From: Arbacia lixula
Taxonomy: Eukaryota; Echinodermata; Echinoidea; Arbacioida; Arbaciidae
Assembly: GCA_963669155.1 (NCBI GenBank)
Contig: OZ022589.1
Span: 21,037,679 to 21,101,678, forward strand
Reading direction: 5' to 3'
Length of the DNA: 64,000 nucleotides
Positions 45,379-56,663 of the stretch are shown one piece after another. Below the pieces are notes generated by a model. It had not been told where the DNA came from. It was given only the letters and a program-made list of their open reading frames with translations, and searched no databases. The translations under genes and the position numbers were made by a program. Numbering within the stretch: the stretch's first letter is position 1; each line of letters opens with the position of its first letter.

Positions 45379-46761
45379 TTGCCTAGGAGTGACAGATGTG
45401 CTCAGCATTTTCATCTCGTCTCACCTTGCAGCGATTATGGGACTCTCTCCTGAAGGGGAGAGATCAGCCAAACCAGAAAATTATTGCAGATGTGACGGAG
45501 ATGACTCTGCAGATATCTGAACGCTCCTGCATCAAACTGTGAATTGCTTGTTTCACTCAGCGGTATTTGGGGGGAGGGGGCTGTCAAACCTCTCAGTTTT
45601 TTAGGGGTAATTTGCCAATTGGGAATTATTAGACCTTCACAGAGATTCTTAGCGCGAAGGACTTGACATTCTGTGGGATCCTGTCTGGTGAAATACGGTG
45701 ATCACTTAATATCTGGCACTTCAGAAGAATTTTCAGGATGATGTTGCTTATCCAAAGTATGACTTGTATATATTTGGATGATGAGAAAGATTGGGATTTA
45801 CTTTCAAGTTCTAGTATAATATGAATAGTCTTACTTTTCCCAGATTTATAGTACTTGATTGTGTCAATGCAGGTTGTGTGGTTGTTATGCAGATTATAAG
45901 TAGGAACGTGACTAGGATGTATACTTCTACTCAGTTACGACGTGTGAGAGTATATCAACATGCCGGAAGGGAATGAATAGAAGAGTGACAAGAAGGAGAA
46001 GGAAAAATAAGCAAAAGGAAGAGAAGTTTAAAGGTAGTCAAGAAACAACATTTTAGGAAAAGAGTATTGGAATTTTAGGTACCTCTTGCATCCAGTACAC
46101 ACACTCACAAGTACATTTACAGCACTCCTAATACAACTACATGTAGTGCTACAGGTGATATATAAATGTTGTAGCTTTTCTTTGATAACAAAAATTACTC
46201 AACTTTTGATATGGTCTGTGGTAGTCCTTGGCAATTTTTATTAGGTATCTGCGGACTCCCCGCCATGACACATTCACACGCGTGTTTGACCAGCAAGGAT
46301 GCGCATGCATCATACACAGTGTGAAGGATGATATCATATCATTACTAACCATCACAGTGGTGAGTGCTCTGCCCCATTTAAAACCATTTTTTGTCATTAA
46401 CTTTCTCTAGAGCTGCTGTAACAAACGCAAGCTTTAACAATGTGTAAGAATCCCAATCACCCACATGTTTGTATAAATATTTTTACCAATAAAACCCACA
46501 ATACTTGACTGATGGTAAATACCACATCGAAAGTATATTGTACACCTATATATTGCAAATGATTCAGAAAAAATGAGTGACAGACTGATTGAGGAATATA
46601 AATACAGTTGTTCTTTATAAGAGTGGCTAGACACAGCTAAAAACAGTAATTGTGCACATGCTTGTATAGAATTTCATTTATTGTTTCCACACACAACTTA
46701 TTCAAATAACACATAAGGAAAGAGAGAACTTGAAAATAATGTGCCGTAACACAATTATGAA

Positions 46762-47115
46762 TACTGTAAAAGTGGAAATTTTCACGCATTTCGCGCGGCG
46801 TGAATTTGGCGCGAAAATAAACACGTGCGAATATATTTGCGCCTAAACGAAGTTCATATCGGCACGCTTTGCATGCGCGCTAGCTTCGATGCATCACGCG
46901 TCACATACGTACGTAGGCCTAGGTTTATGGTTTAGCCTTCAGCGCCTCAACAACATCATCATGCTATTGTCGCTGCCCGGCCAGCACCGGCGTACGTACG
47001 TGGCAGTGGTGAGCTGAGTGAATTAATCGTCCAAAGGGCTGGACAACCCGAGAAATTCATTTTACTCCGCTGAGCACGAAAAATTAATCGTGCGAAAATT
47101 TCCACTTTTACAGTA
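46762..47115. mobile_element. CpG-rich foldback element with TACTGTAAAAGTGG ends
   Basis: The left end TACTGTAAAAGTGGAAATTT and right end AAATTTCCACTTTTACAGTA form a 22-bp exact inverted repeat including two further bases. The interior is strikingly CpG-rich for this window (CGCGCGGCGTGAATTTGGCG and two CGTACGTACG-like stretches). No ORF. Elements with these termini are, to my recollection, common in marine invertebrate genomes. Confidence 0.82.
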
Positions 47116-48574
47116 TTAGACAAAATTATCTTTGTGAAAATTGCTGAGTGATTTCTTAATAAATGAGGTTTTTTGTATGTGTGGGAGGCGATTTGAATTC
47201 AAATTGTTATTGAAATAGATTGTTCTGATATTGAATTTATTTTTATATTTCCATCAATTCAAAGTATTGTAAACTCAAATGGACTGCTTTCATATCAAGT
47301 CTATTGTCACATGATTCCAATAAAGAAAGCAAAAGTGATGGAAGGCATGATTGCAATTACTGCGAGTGAACTCGACCAACCCTGCTGCTGCGTATCGTTT
47401 TTCGCTCTTTTCCTGAATACCTGCGGGGCTGATGTGAGGCACATACCTCCCAGGGTGTGAGTCATTTTCTTGCCCCTTTCTGGCCATATTTGTGGGGGAA
47501 GTTAGTGTCCAAGGCTGCTCGCTGTGTTTTGTTTTCCTAATTAAGTTTATTTTAATACTCCCTCTCTCACCCCTTTCTCTCCCTTCTGTTTCTTAGACTC
47601 GTGCATCCCCTACATGTAAGCCAGACATGAGCACATTCATTGCTTGCAAACTTAACCATGTGGTACCTCTTTAAATTCTCCCCTTCTCTGCCCCCCCCCC
47701 CTTCCCCTCACTCTCACCCTTGAAATAATCTAAATGCATATTTTTTTAAGATGGTATTAGTCAGAAGTTTGATTGTGTGGTCACAGATATAATTATGGCA
47801 CATTTTCCCTGATCTATTCTTGTATTCAAATCACACAAATGTTACATTTTGTAGATATTTTGCATTTTAATGAGTGCTTCTAGAAAGATGAGGATATGTG
47901 TTAACTTGTATTAATAGATACTGGAATACTAAATACATTATAATGCATGTAAATCCTAAGTGCAATGCACACAATGGACATATGTTTGCAGGTAAAAAAA
48001 AACCCTCCAAGTTTGTAAAAAAAAAAAAAAAAAAAACATAGCTTTTGGAAGAAGATACTATCCTTCAAAATGATAAAACCGTAAACAGATTTCAATTGGA
48101 ATTCTAGCAATCGCTAGATTTTGAGATTATTGAAGGCTAGTGACAGGAGATCACTGTCCTCACCACAGCACATGCATTCAATGCCATTATGAATGTAGAC
48201 TATGGTCTACTTTTCCTAAAAAAGGTTTATGAATCTATAAATTTCATACACCTTGTCTTTAGAGTATATTGCTGAGTTCCATGACTTTTGCAAATGGGCT
48301 ACCCTGTCTTTAAAGTTTAAATATTCAGCAGGACTGCTGCAAAATTCATCTCATACCCCTGATGTGGCCCAGGTGTGTATACATGTAATTGAACTTCAAA
48401 GCTAATACCATAGGGGTCTGTGGTTTGTTTTGAATGCGTGGAATCAAGGGTGTGGTTTTTATCTGGTGTGTCTGTGCCAGGGGCCTTCTGATGTATGGCA
48501 TGCATTACACACACCTTTCTATGATTAGAATCTGTGGAGAGAATGGCATTGGACCCTGGGAGGCTGTCTTGTTC

Positions 48575-48655
48575 AGGTGGGTGGGGGGGGGGGGGGGGGG
48601 AGATAGGGGAGAGGGAGAGAGAGAGAGAGAGGGAGAGAGAGAGAGAGAGAGGGGG
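48575..48655 (+). repeat. Poly-G run followed by a GA microsatellite
   Basis: About 17 G residues, then (GA)n with GGG interruptions. It is the only long simple repeat in the TMEM198 introns with purines on the sense strand. Confidence 0.93.
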
Positions 48656-48822
48656 ATGAGAGTGAATCTCATTTCATTTCAACAGCTACCAGTATATGAT
48701 TTTGAGTCCATTTATTTGCGTAATGCTGAAATCAAGCAAGAATGAGACAAGTAGTCACGCAGAATTTCTCTGCGATGATTAATGGTGCTGTAATCTTTAC
48801 TACTTCTCCCCCAAACTTTTAA

Positions 48823-49276
48823 AGGGATAGTTCACCTGGAAATTATTTTGGTTTTGATTAAAGGAGATATACGAAAAGAGCTTATTAGTAAAGGTTTGAC
48901 AAAAATCGGTCAAAGGAAAAGAAAGTTATTTGATTTAAAGTTTTGATTTTGTGACATCACGTGTGAGGTGCTCTCCCATATATTGTGTACTCCTTTTTCC
49001 ATAAATTGCTTTTTTTATGTTCTTTACTGAAGGAATACATTTTTTTTCAAAGTGATATGTGAAATAGAAAATATCCTTTTGAAAACATTGACATTTTGCA
49101 AAAAAATAGTACACAATATACAGTGAGAGCACCTCGCACGTGACGTCACAAAATCAAAACTTAAAATCAAATAAGTTTCTTATCCTTTGATGGATTTATA
49201 TTGAACCTTCACTTAAATCTTTCTAGTATTTGTCTGCTTTCATTGAAACAAAATGATTTCAGGGTGAACTATCCCT
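48823..49276. mobile_element. Foldback element, family C copy 3
   Basis: Left end GGGATAGTTCACCTGGAAAT, right end ATTTCAGGGTGAACTATCCC. Arms: TTTTGTGACATCACGTGTGA, GAGGTGCTCTCCCATATATT and the inverse. An intact TGACGTCA lies at 49141-49148. In TMEM198 intron 3. Confidence 0.85.
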
Positions 49277-50498
49277 TGAAACCCCATCAGTACCATAGGT
49301 TCATGTAATAGGTAATAAGTCAATAGGCTTGCCTTGGGTTGGTACTAAGAGGGTTAACCCCATCAGTACCATAGATTGCATGTAATATGTAATAAGTCAA
49401 TAGACTTGTCTTGGATTGATTCTGAGAGAGTTGAGGCTTCCTGGACCACACATGTTCCTCTCGCCGATCCACGCCCACCTGGTTCAAACTTGCTGCTCCT
49501 ATGGCTTGGGCCAAAGCAGGCATGCAGTAAGTTAGTCACGTCGCACCCAGCGAAATTAATTTCCAGGACCCTGGTAATTAGCGACTCGGCTAATCGGCCC
49601 TCTCTGGCGCCACCAACCATCAATCTTCATTTTGGGTGAAGTATGAGGGGTCGTCATGTGAGCAGGAGGATCACAAGGTCGTCGGGACGGGAGGAGATGA
49701 AGACCATTTGTTCAAAGATTTTCAGTCCGAATTCTTCATTTTACTACAGTCATAGTTTTGCACATGCATGTAAATCTAATTAAGCAGGCTCCTGTCTGAC
49801 AAAGAAGCGGTTACGATGCGTCACCTGCCAGTTAAACATTATGTAACGCATACATTTCCATTTTTGCGTGATAGACCAGTTGATGGAGAAATTTGAAGGG
49901 GGATTACAATTTCTTGCAAAAATGCAAGACAGTCCCATGGGAACATAAAATTAGATGAGGGGAAGAAAAAGATGGATACAACTTTGTTAAAAGATTTCAG
50001 ATTAGACTATTATTCCTTTGTTTTCCAGACAAAGTGAAGCATTATGTGATTGTGTGTGTTACTTGTGAATAAATACACATGAAACATGCAAAGAGGTGAG
50101 AGTACATTACATAATCTATGCACTCATCGCCTGCTTTATGGGAAAGTATACTGCCCTACTTTGACAAAAGGAGGCAACTAACAAAAGAGACTTGCTTGTA
50201 AATGAGCGATATGTTCCTGCCCCTTGCCTTGGCATCAGTGCAACACCACATCATGTGAGATTGAATATCTCTCAACAGGATGAATATTTTTTTTCTCCAG
50301 ATTGCATCTGTATGAATGGAATGCTGAGAGTATCGATAATACGAATTTGAGTGATTTGTCACTTGCTTCCTTTTGTCAAAGTAGGGCAGTATATACATGT
50401 ATAGATAGACTAGAGCAGAATGGTGTTAGTGATCACATATACCATGTTCATTATGTCTGCAAAAGTTATGCATGTCTTTCAAACGATGCTTTACTCAC

Positions 50499-50585
50499 GG
50501 TGACCCCAAAGCCTGTCCGAGGTTTTGCCATCTAGAAACAACTAAAAAATGTATATTCAGAGTGCGTTCCATCCATCGAAACTGA
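50499..50585 (-). repeat. Family F dispersed repeat copy 2
   Basis: GGTGACCCCAAAGCCTGTCC, GAGGTTTTGCCATCTAG, GAGTGCGTTCCATCCATCGA and AAACTGAA match copies 1 and 3. In TMEM198 intron 3. Confidence 0.6.
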
Positions 50586-52385
50586 ATAACAAAATACGAG
50601 TGAAGGTAATAACACGTTACTAAGCAGTTAAGTGGGACGTTGTGAATACAATACGAAAAAGTGTCTCCTGAAAATTGTTTCTTGACACTCACATTTTCAA
50701 GCATCTTTACTTAATCTTTACCTTTGAGAATATTTATGGTTGAGTAGTACTCAGATATACAGAATATCCCCTTTATGTACAGTCTCCTGCTCCTAGTTCT
50801 TAGTTTCATGCATGCTAGGGAGAATGATATGATTTTATTGACATGGCCCTTGTGCCTCATCAGACCTGCTCACTATAAAACGTCTTGATCCGCTCAGAAT
50901 ACAACGGGAGAGTCACGATGGCCGCTTTTTTTTTTTTTACTCTCCATCTTGGATTCGTGTCGCCCTCCTCTCGCCCCCGGCGACTTATTCACAGGCCGGC
51001 TCACTCTCCAGATTACTTTCTCTCCTGGCTAAGTGAAATTTGATTTGAGGATGAGGGTTTGTGGGTATCATGTCTTGTCCCACGTCTTCATCCCTGTCCC
51101 CCTCCTCGGGTGGTGCCAAGGAGTCCACTGGCACCTGCTTCCCTTCTCTTCTCTTCCACTTCTACGTTCTTGCTCCGTCTCTCCTTGGTGCATCTTAATG
51201 CAGTTACCCATTGATTTGCCTCTCTCTTGCCTCACTTTTTCCCCAACTCCTTGATCCAAATAGTCTTGATAATGATTTTGAGAAGAAAGAGCCTTTGCAG
51301 AGTCATTTTATTTCTGTTAACGGGTGTCTTTCAGTGCCCCACTCACACACATGGGCTTGTGCCTGCAAGTTAGTGAAACAATGTATCTATAATAGACGGG
51401 AAATAATAAGGGGAAACTGATAGAAATAAGAAGAAAAGATCAAACAGAATAAGAGAATAAAGTTAAACTTACGACAGACTCACACTTTCCTGTAAACACT
51501 TACAAACACATACATGTACATACAGACATACTATATACATACATACATACTTGTTACATACAAACACTGACAAACATTTCCATATAGTCGTCTCTTGCTC
51601 CAAAGGAAACAGGTAAGAGAAACGGGTATGAGAGGGGTATGACGGGGGTACATCAGGGTTACGACGGGGTGCAGGTGGGGTACAGGAGAGGGATGAGGCA
51701 GTGGAGGAAGGAGACTGCGAAGGACCATGAGTCATACAGGTGTTTTACAACAGCTCATAAGAGAGGTACTTAGACAGGTGTAGGTAGCCTCTCATGGGTT
51801 GGGGAGGGGCACATTGCTCAACCTCCCCCCCCCCCATATGCATTCGCACACGACACTCATGCACACTTGAAACATTTACCTGAATTACAATTATTGTGCA
51901 GTGGTTTCATATGCATAGTGAGTCAGGAAAGAAACGTTCCAACTTTTTAACATTAATCACAGGTTCACGATAGATATTGGTAGCACTTCTTTGTTTATAT
52001 TTGGGAGAAGAGGGTGATTTTGCACCCTTTGAAAAAAGACTTCCAGGTCTTGCCCAAAATAGCAGTTTGGAGCTTGTGTCTGGATAACGGGGGACGCTGT
52101 GCTCCCTTTTGAATTGAATACCAGGCATTGGGCAAAAGTTAAATGGAAAGAGGGGTAACTTTGCACCCCTGCTCACTCCTTGTCAGGAACATACAGGTAG
52201 TCACCACTGGCCATGCTCATTGGTGCACAGTATGAACCTTGCTGACCTGAGTGTGTGGGAATCAAAGAGAGAGGGGTGAAACAAAGCAAAGCTCCCCTTC
52301 ACTGCAGATGACTCATTCCAACTATAGAGTATAGCATTCCTTCAAGGTTTCAGACAATGACTCTGTATATGTATGACCTCATATT

Positions 52386-52889
52386 AAAGGGAAAGGCCAC
52401 CCTTAAGGTGAATTGGCTTTTGTTATAGCAGAAACATGAAGGCAACATATACTGTATTAGTGAAGGTTTGACGAAAATCCGCCAAGGGATAAGGAAGTAC
52501 CAGTAAAAAGTTTCTAAAGTTTGAATTTTGTGACGTCGCTTGCTAGGTGCTCTCCCATACATGTATGTTGTGGGCTGTATGATTCCATAAATTGCCCCTG
52601 TTCTGTTTTTTGATGAAGAAATTTAAAAAATCTCTTTCATAGAGGTGTACATGTAAAAGCATGTGTGTATGATACATCAAATGCAAAGTTAAAATGGTAT
52701 CTACTTTTGAGAAAATGGAAATTTAAAAACAAAAATAGTAGGTATTGTATGGAAGAGCACCTCGCAAGTGACATCACTATTCAAAATTTAACCATTCATA
52801 ACTTTCTTTCGTCAAACCTTCACAACTTTATACCTCTCATCTTTCTGCTTTATTTTACATGCAATTTATCTTAAGGTAGACTTTCCCTC
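52386..52889. mobile_element. Foldback element, family C copy 4
   Basis: Left end AAAGGGAAAGGCCACCCTTA, right end TTAAGGTAGACTTTCCCTC. The inner arms have the same GAGGTGCTCTCCCATA-type core (here TAGGTGCTCTCCCATACA) and its inverse. Its TGACGTCA positions are mutated (TGACGTCG, TGACATCA). It ends about 75 bp before the terminal TMEM198 exon. Confidence 0.8.
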
Positions 52890-52962
52890 AAAGGCTGTGC
52901 CTTGTTCATAAGATGGAGCCCTTATCTCATATCTATCTTCCTTTTTTTGATGTCTCCCACAG

Positions 52963-53190
52963 AGCTATCTCCAGAGCATCCACGACCACCTGTCGCCCGA
53001 GATGCAGCGGATTGCCTCCATCCAGCACATCCCGTCCGAGCCTGCCCTGCCCTTCTCCGACTCCAACACCAACACCAACACGGACACGATGACCACCCTG
53101 CAGACCACGGCGGACGACATCCCCTTCAAGACCATCGACTCCATCGAGGGCATGACCAAGGTGGACGAGGCCGAGATCGTAGAGGTCTAG
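52963..53190 (+). CDS. TMEM198: TMEM198 coding exon 4: C-terminal tail and stop
   Basis: A T-rich tract and CCCACAG acceptor at 52962 open a 228-bp terminal exon that joins exon 3 in phase 0. It encodes residues 319-393 and ends at TAG 53188-53190. It begins SYLQSIHDHL, the equivalent of SYIQSFRDRQ in vertebrate TMEM198, which fixes the exon order. The tail is rich in Thr, Asp, Asn and Ser (SNTNTNTDTMTTLQTT) and ends in acidic residues EAEIVEV, with no membrane segment. The final residues EIVEV are a plausible but untested PDZ-type ligand. Total predicted length is 393 residues, slightly longer than the roughly 360 of human TMEM198. The last 60 bp of coding sequence are tandemly repeated, in decayed form, in the 3' UTR. 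Confidence 0.88.
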   Translation, partial: SYLQSIHDHLSPEMQRIASIQHIPSEPALPFSDSNTNTNTDTMTTLQTTADDIPFKTIDSIEGMTKVDEAEIVEV

Positions 53191-53430
53191 CAGGGTGGAA
53201 CTCTGAAGGTTTGATGTTCAAGCTCACACACAAGATCCCTCCTCGACCGTCGATTCTATCGAGGACATGACCAAGGTGCAAAGATCGAGAGCGTAGAGGT
53301 CTAGCAAGACATGACTCTGAAGGTGTGAGGTTCAAGCTCACACACAAGATCCCTCCTAGACTATCGATTCCATCGAAGGCGTGACCAAGGTGCTGAGACG
53401 GAGATCATAGAGATCTAGCAGGACAGGGGA
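53131..53430 (+). repeat. 114-115-bp tandem repeat including the end of the TMEM198 coding exon
   Basis: Three tandem copies: copy 1 begins at 53131 inside the coding exon (ACCATCGACTCCATCGAG) and runs through the stop codon; copies 2 and 3 begin near 53246 and 53360. Each keeps the ATCGA-TCC/T-ATCGA core, GACCAAGGTG and a recognisable TAGAG-TCTAG. Copies 2 and 3 have indels and lie after the stop, so they are untranslated relics. Copy 1 is the functional coding copy. Confidence 0.85.
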
Positions 53431-54495
53431 GTTGAGGGCCAAGCCCGCAAACAAAGTTCCAACTGCTTCGATTGGTTCATAGCAAGATCTTCAGAGACTC
53501 CCAAGATTTCAGGGATGGACTTAAGGAGTCTGCCGGCACAGACTCAATCCTGACACTGTCTTGGAATGTCTTGAAGCATGTCTGGTAAAGCAAGGCTAGA
53601 CCTGACTGCTGGCCATGTCCTTGTCAGGAAACCTGTACAAACATATGGGATCTAGTCTCCTCATTTCAGACCCCTTGACAGCCTGACCGAGGGTTGTGCC
53701 TGGGAACAAGGGTTTGATGCAGTCAGAGGTGAGCGAATCAAACTGCAAGCAGATTCAGTGTGTCGTCCTGTCCAAGATGTCGGACTCCGTTGGGGGGCTA
53801 GACCAATGTCGGCAAGGACCGGACATTGTGGAGGTACATTGTATAATGGGATGGATTTGTTTATTGACTCTGAAGGTTTTTGGGTCAAGCCTCCAAACAA
53901 GGTCCAACTGATTTATGCATCGTACCCCATAGTGTGACCCGCATCAGTTTAAGCACCCCTCCCCCTCCCAACACACACACACACACACCGAATGTGTGAT
54001 ACTACGAATCCCGTCTATCAACTTGCACACACATAAAGTGTGTTGTACTTACAGATTTTAGTCTCAACTTTAACACAAAGATAGTTGACCAGCTGTAAGC
54101 ATCTGTATGCAGTCTAATGACTGCAACACGTACATGTACTATTACAACTTTGGTCTAATTTCCCTTTGGGGCAACTTCAGTGTAATAATGACCCCACTAT
54201 AAAGTATGTTTTACTTAAAGATTTTAGTCACAACTTTTAACACAAACACTGCAGACCAGTTGTAAGCACCTGGACGTATTACCAACAGGTTAATTGATGT
54301 ATGACCAAAGGTCTACAAATATTTGTATTAATGAAATTAATACTGCTATGGTCATCATTATGTTGGAGGGACAAAATACATGTGTGATTCATTACAATAT
54401 GTCAGGAAAATACAAAGACCAAGACTTTAAGACGAGAGACAGAACCGCATGTTCGTGTAAATAAAGAAATAAAGACAAGAAATTCTTATTGAAAC
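53191..54495 (+). other. TMEM198: Probable TMEM198 3' UTR
   Basis: The sequence from the stop codon to just past the paired AATAAA signals is non-coding in the sense frame. It starts with two decayed tandem copies of the terminal coding segment, to about 53430, followed by unremarkable sequence and a short CA run near 53980. The end is set by the first strong poly(A) signals; a longer 3' UTR is possible because another AATAAA lies at 54765-54770. Confidence 0.5.
54460..54473 (+). terminator. Candidate poly(A) signals (two overlapping-range AATAAA)
   Basis: AATAAA occurs at 54460-54465 and again at 54468-54473, about 1.27 kb after the TMEM198 stop, followed by a short GT-containing stretch. 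These are the first canonical hexamers of that kind I noticed downstream of the gene. Use is inferred. Confidence 0.45.
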
Positions 54496-55316
54496 GTGGT
54501 CTTGGAAGAAATTATAGTACTTTAAACACGGCAAAAGCCTTTGAAATGAGAAGTATTTGCAGTGATTGTGGTGGATGATATCCTTGAATATTGACTGGTT
54601 ATTGTTAATCTGTTAGGAATGTAAGTATTGTGACCGCTGTGTAATACAGACATGTTTGAACTTTAAGTATAAACTTGTATACAATGAATCAATGGGGATT
54701 AAATCTCATATTGCAGTCATCCTGAAGACTTACTTTCAGTGTACTCCACCTAATTTCATGACGTAATAAATGGACATCGCCTAATAAGTTACACAGATGC
54801 AAACTTCCATTGGCTATTTCCAGTTTCAAGGCTACATATCCATTTATTTAAAAAAATGCAGAACATACTAGAAATAAGTAGTGCTTATTTTTGGCCTGAG
54901 TTTACTCCTAACTCTCCACTGGAACTCATCGGATTGATCTGCTTAAATAGTCCTACTTGTAATGGTATTGTTCTGATGGTAATATAAAATGCACAGTATG
55001 TATGTGGCGTTCAAGCGGTTGTACAACCATATAGCACTGTGTCCTTACAATGGTACAAGACTTCATCGTGACTTATGAAACACGGTCAGACAAACGTAGT
55101 GTATGATGTAAATAACTTTTGAGTGATTCCAGAGTAAGCAAATCGTTTTTGGGGAATTTAGTTTCTTGTCTCTGATTTGTGATAAACAAAAGTCGTGGTC
55201 TTCTTCAGTGTGATGAAACATAAGTATTAAAGTGAGGAATGTCAATTGTGTGTATTAATGTTGATGAATGTCGCTAAACACTGCTTTCATACTAGTCGAG
55301 TATAACGTGTCCGCCC

Positions 55317-55888
55317 GCACTCAAAGTGAATGTCAAAGCTGCCTTAGGAAAGAGTATTCAGAGCTTCTCTACAAAATATTTGTTGCTGTACTGTGAAATT
55401 GTCATTGTGTGATTTATATTGTTTTATAGACGGTATACAGTAGGCAAACTGTGCAAAATCTTGCAATGGGGATTAAAAGTAATCAGGTATTAAGATGTCG
55501 CAAGCGTGGATATATTGGTGCATCACTTTGAACATGGATTTCAAATACAATTTGCACAAATGTTGTTAGTCGTTTGTAAACACTTTTTGATCTTGTTATC
55601 GTGCACTCAAAGTGAATGTCAAAGCTGCCTTAGGAAAGAGTATTCAGAGCTTCTCTACAAAATATTTGTTGCTGTACTGTGAAATTGTCATTGTGTGATT
55701 TATATTGTTTTATAGACGGTATACAGTAGGCAAACTGTGCAAAATCTTGCAATGGGGATTAAAAGTAATCAGGTATTAAGATGTCGCAAGCGTGGATATA
55801 TTGGTGCATCACTTTGAACATGGATTTCAAATACAATTTGCACAAATGTTGTTAGTCGTTTGTAAACACTTTTTGATCTTGTTATCGT
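55317..55888 (+). repeat. Perfect 286-bp tandem duplication
   Basis: Two copies, 55317-55602 and 55603-55888, appear identical on base-by-base reading, starting GCACTCAAAGTGAATGTCAA and ending TTGATCTTGTTATCGT. The lack of divergence means a very recent duplication or an assembly artefact. No gene is contained. Confidence 0.95.
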
Positions 55889-56635
55889 GCAATGTTGATT
55901 TAGTGGTGACCTTTCATTAATTGCGATGAATGGATTATGACATCCAGAGAGAAATATGCAGATTGCTATTGAGTTTCTGATTAGTATTTATTTTTTGTGA
56001 TTTATCCCAATTGTTATCTGTGTGTAGCTTGGTTTGTAAGATTTTGAAAGGATTAAGACTTTCTTCAAAAGGCCTTTCACAAGTGCACTTGTAATTGTAT
56101 AATGGGCCAAGCTGAAATTTGTTTTTGTTTTTAATATTTGAGCAGATGCATATTTTGTGGTTGTACTATTTGAATGATAATACCTTTCCCACTATCCATA
56201 CACTATAGTATGAGAATCATCTGTCTCAGTTTGTAACAATATAATCGCCACAGGCTGAAAATGCTTTGATGTGTTTCTACTTTGGCTGGGCTGTGAAATG
56301 ATGTTTGCACAGTTTCTATTTTTCTTAATTTTAGATTAGCTGCCTACAATAAGTAATGCAAATTTGTTGTATTAACTTCTACATTTTCACCATTTCATGA
56401 GGTACATGTGTGTGTATATCTCTTGTATAAAATATGTAGTTCAATATCATCATTATACATGTAGGAGCACAGTAATCCCTATTTTCTATTTCAGGTTTAT
56501 TTCAAAAGAACACATCATTTGCATTTAATAATAATTCAATAATAATGAGATACATCTATACATACTTGCCACAAATGAGCAAGGATGAATTTTTGTCATG
56601 CAAAGGCATAAGTCTCGCCCTGATTGCTGACACCA

Positions 56636-56663
56636 CCATTTTTTTTTTTTTTTTTTTTTTTTT
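56636..56663 (+). repeat. Poly-T run
   Basis: An uninterrupted stretch of about 25 T residues. It could be the tail of a minus-strand retro-insertion, but nothing recognisable flanks it. Confidence 0.9.

Larger units (their letters stand above)
44217..52962 (+). other. TMEM198: TMEM198 intron 3 (8.7 kb, phase 0)
   Basis: Begins GTATGG and ends CCACAG. It holds a family E copy, three family C elements, the CpG-rich element at 46762, the GA repeat at 48575 and a family F copy at 50499. ATAC-rich simple sequence occurs near 51505-51570. No further exon seen. Confidence 0.83.
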
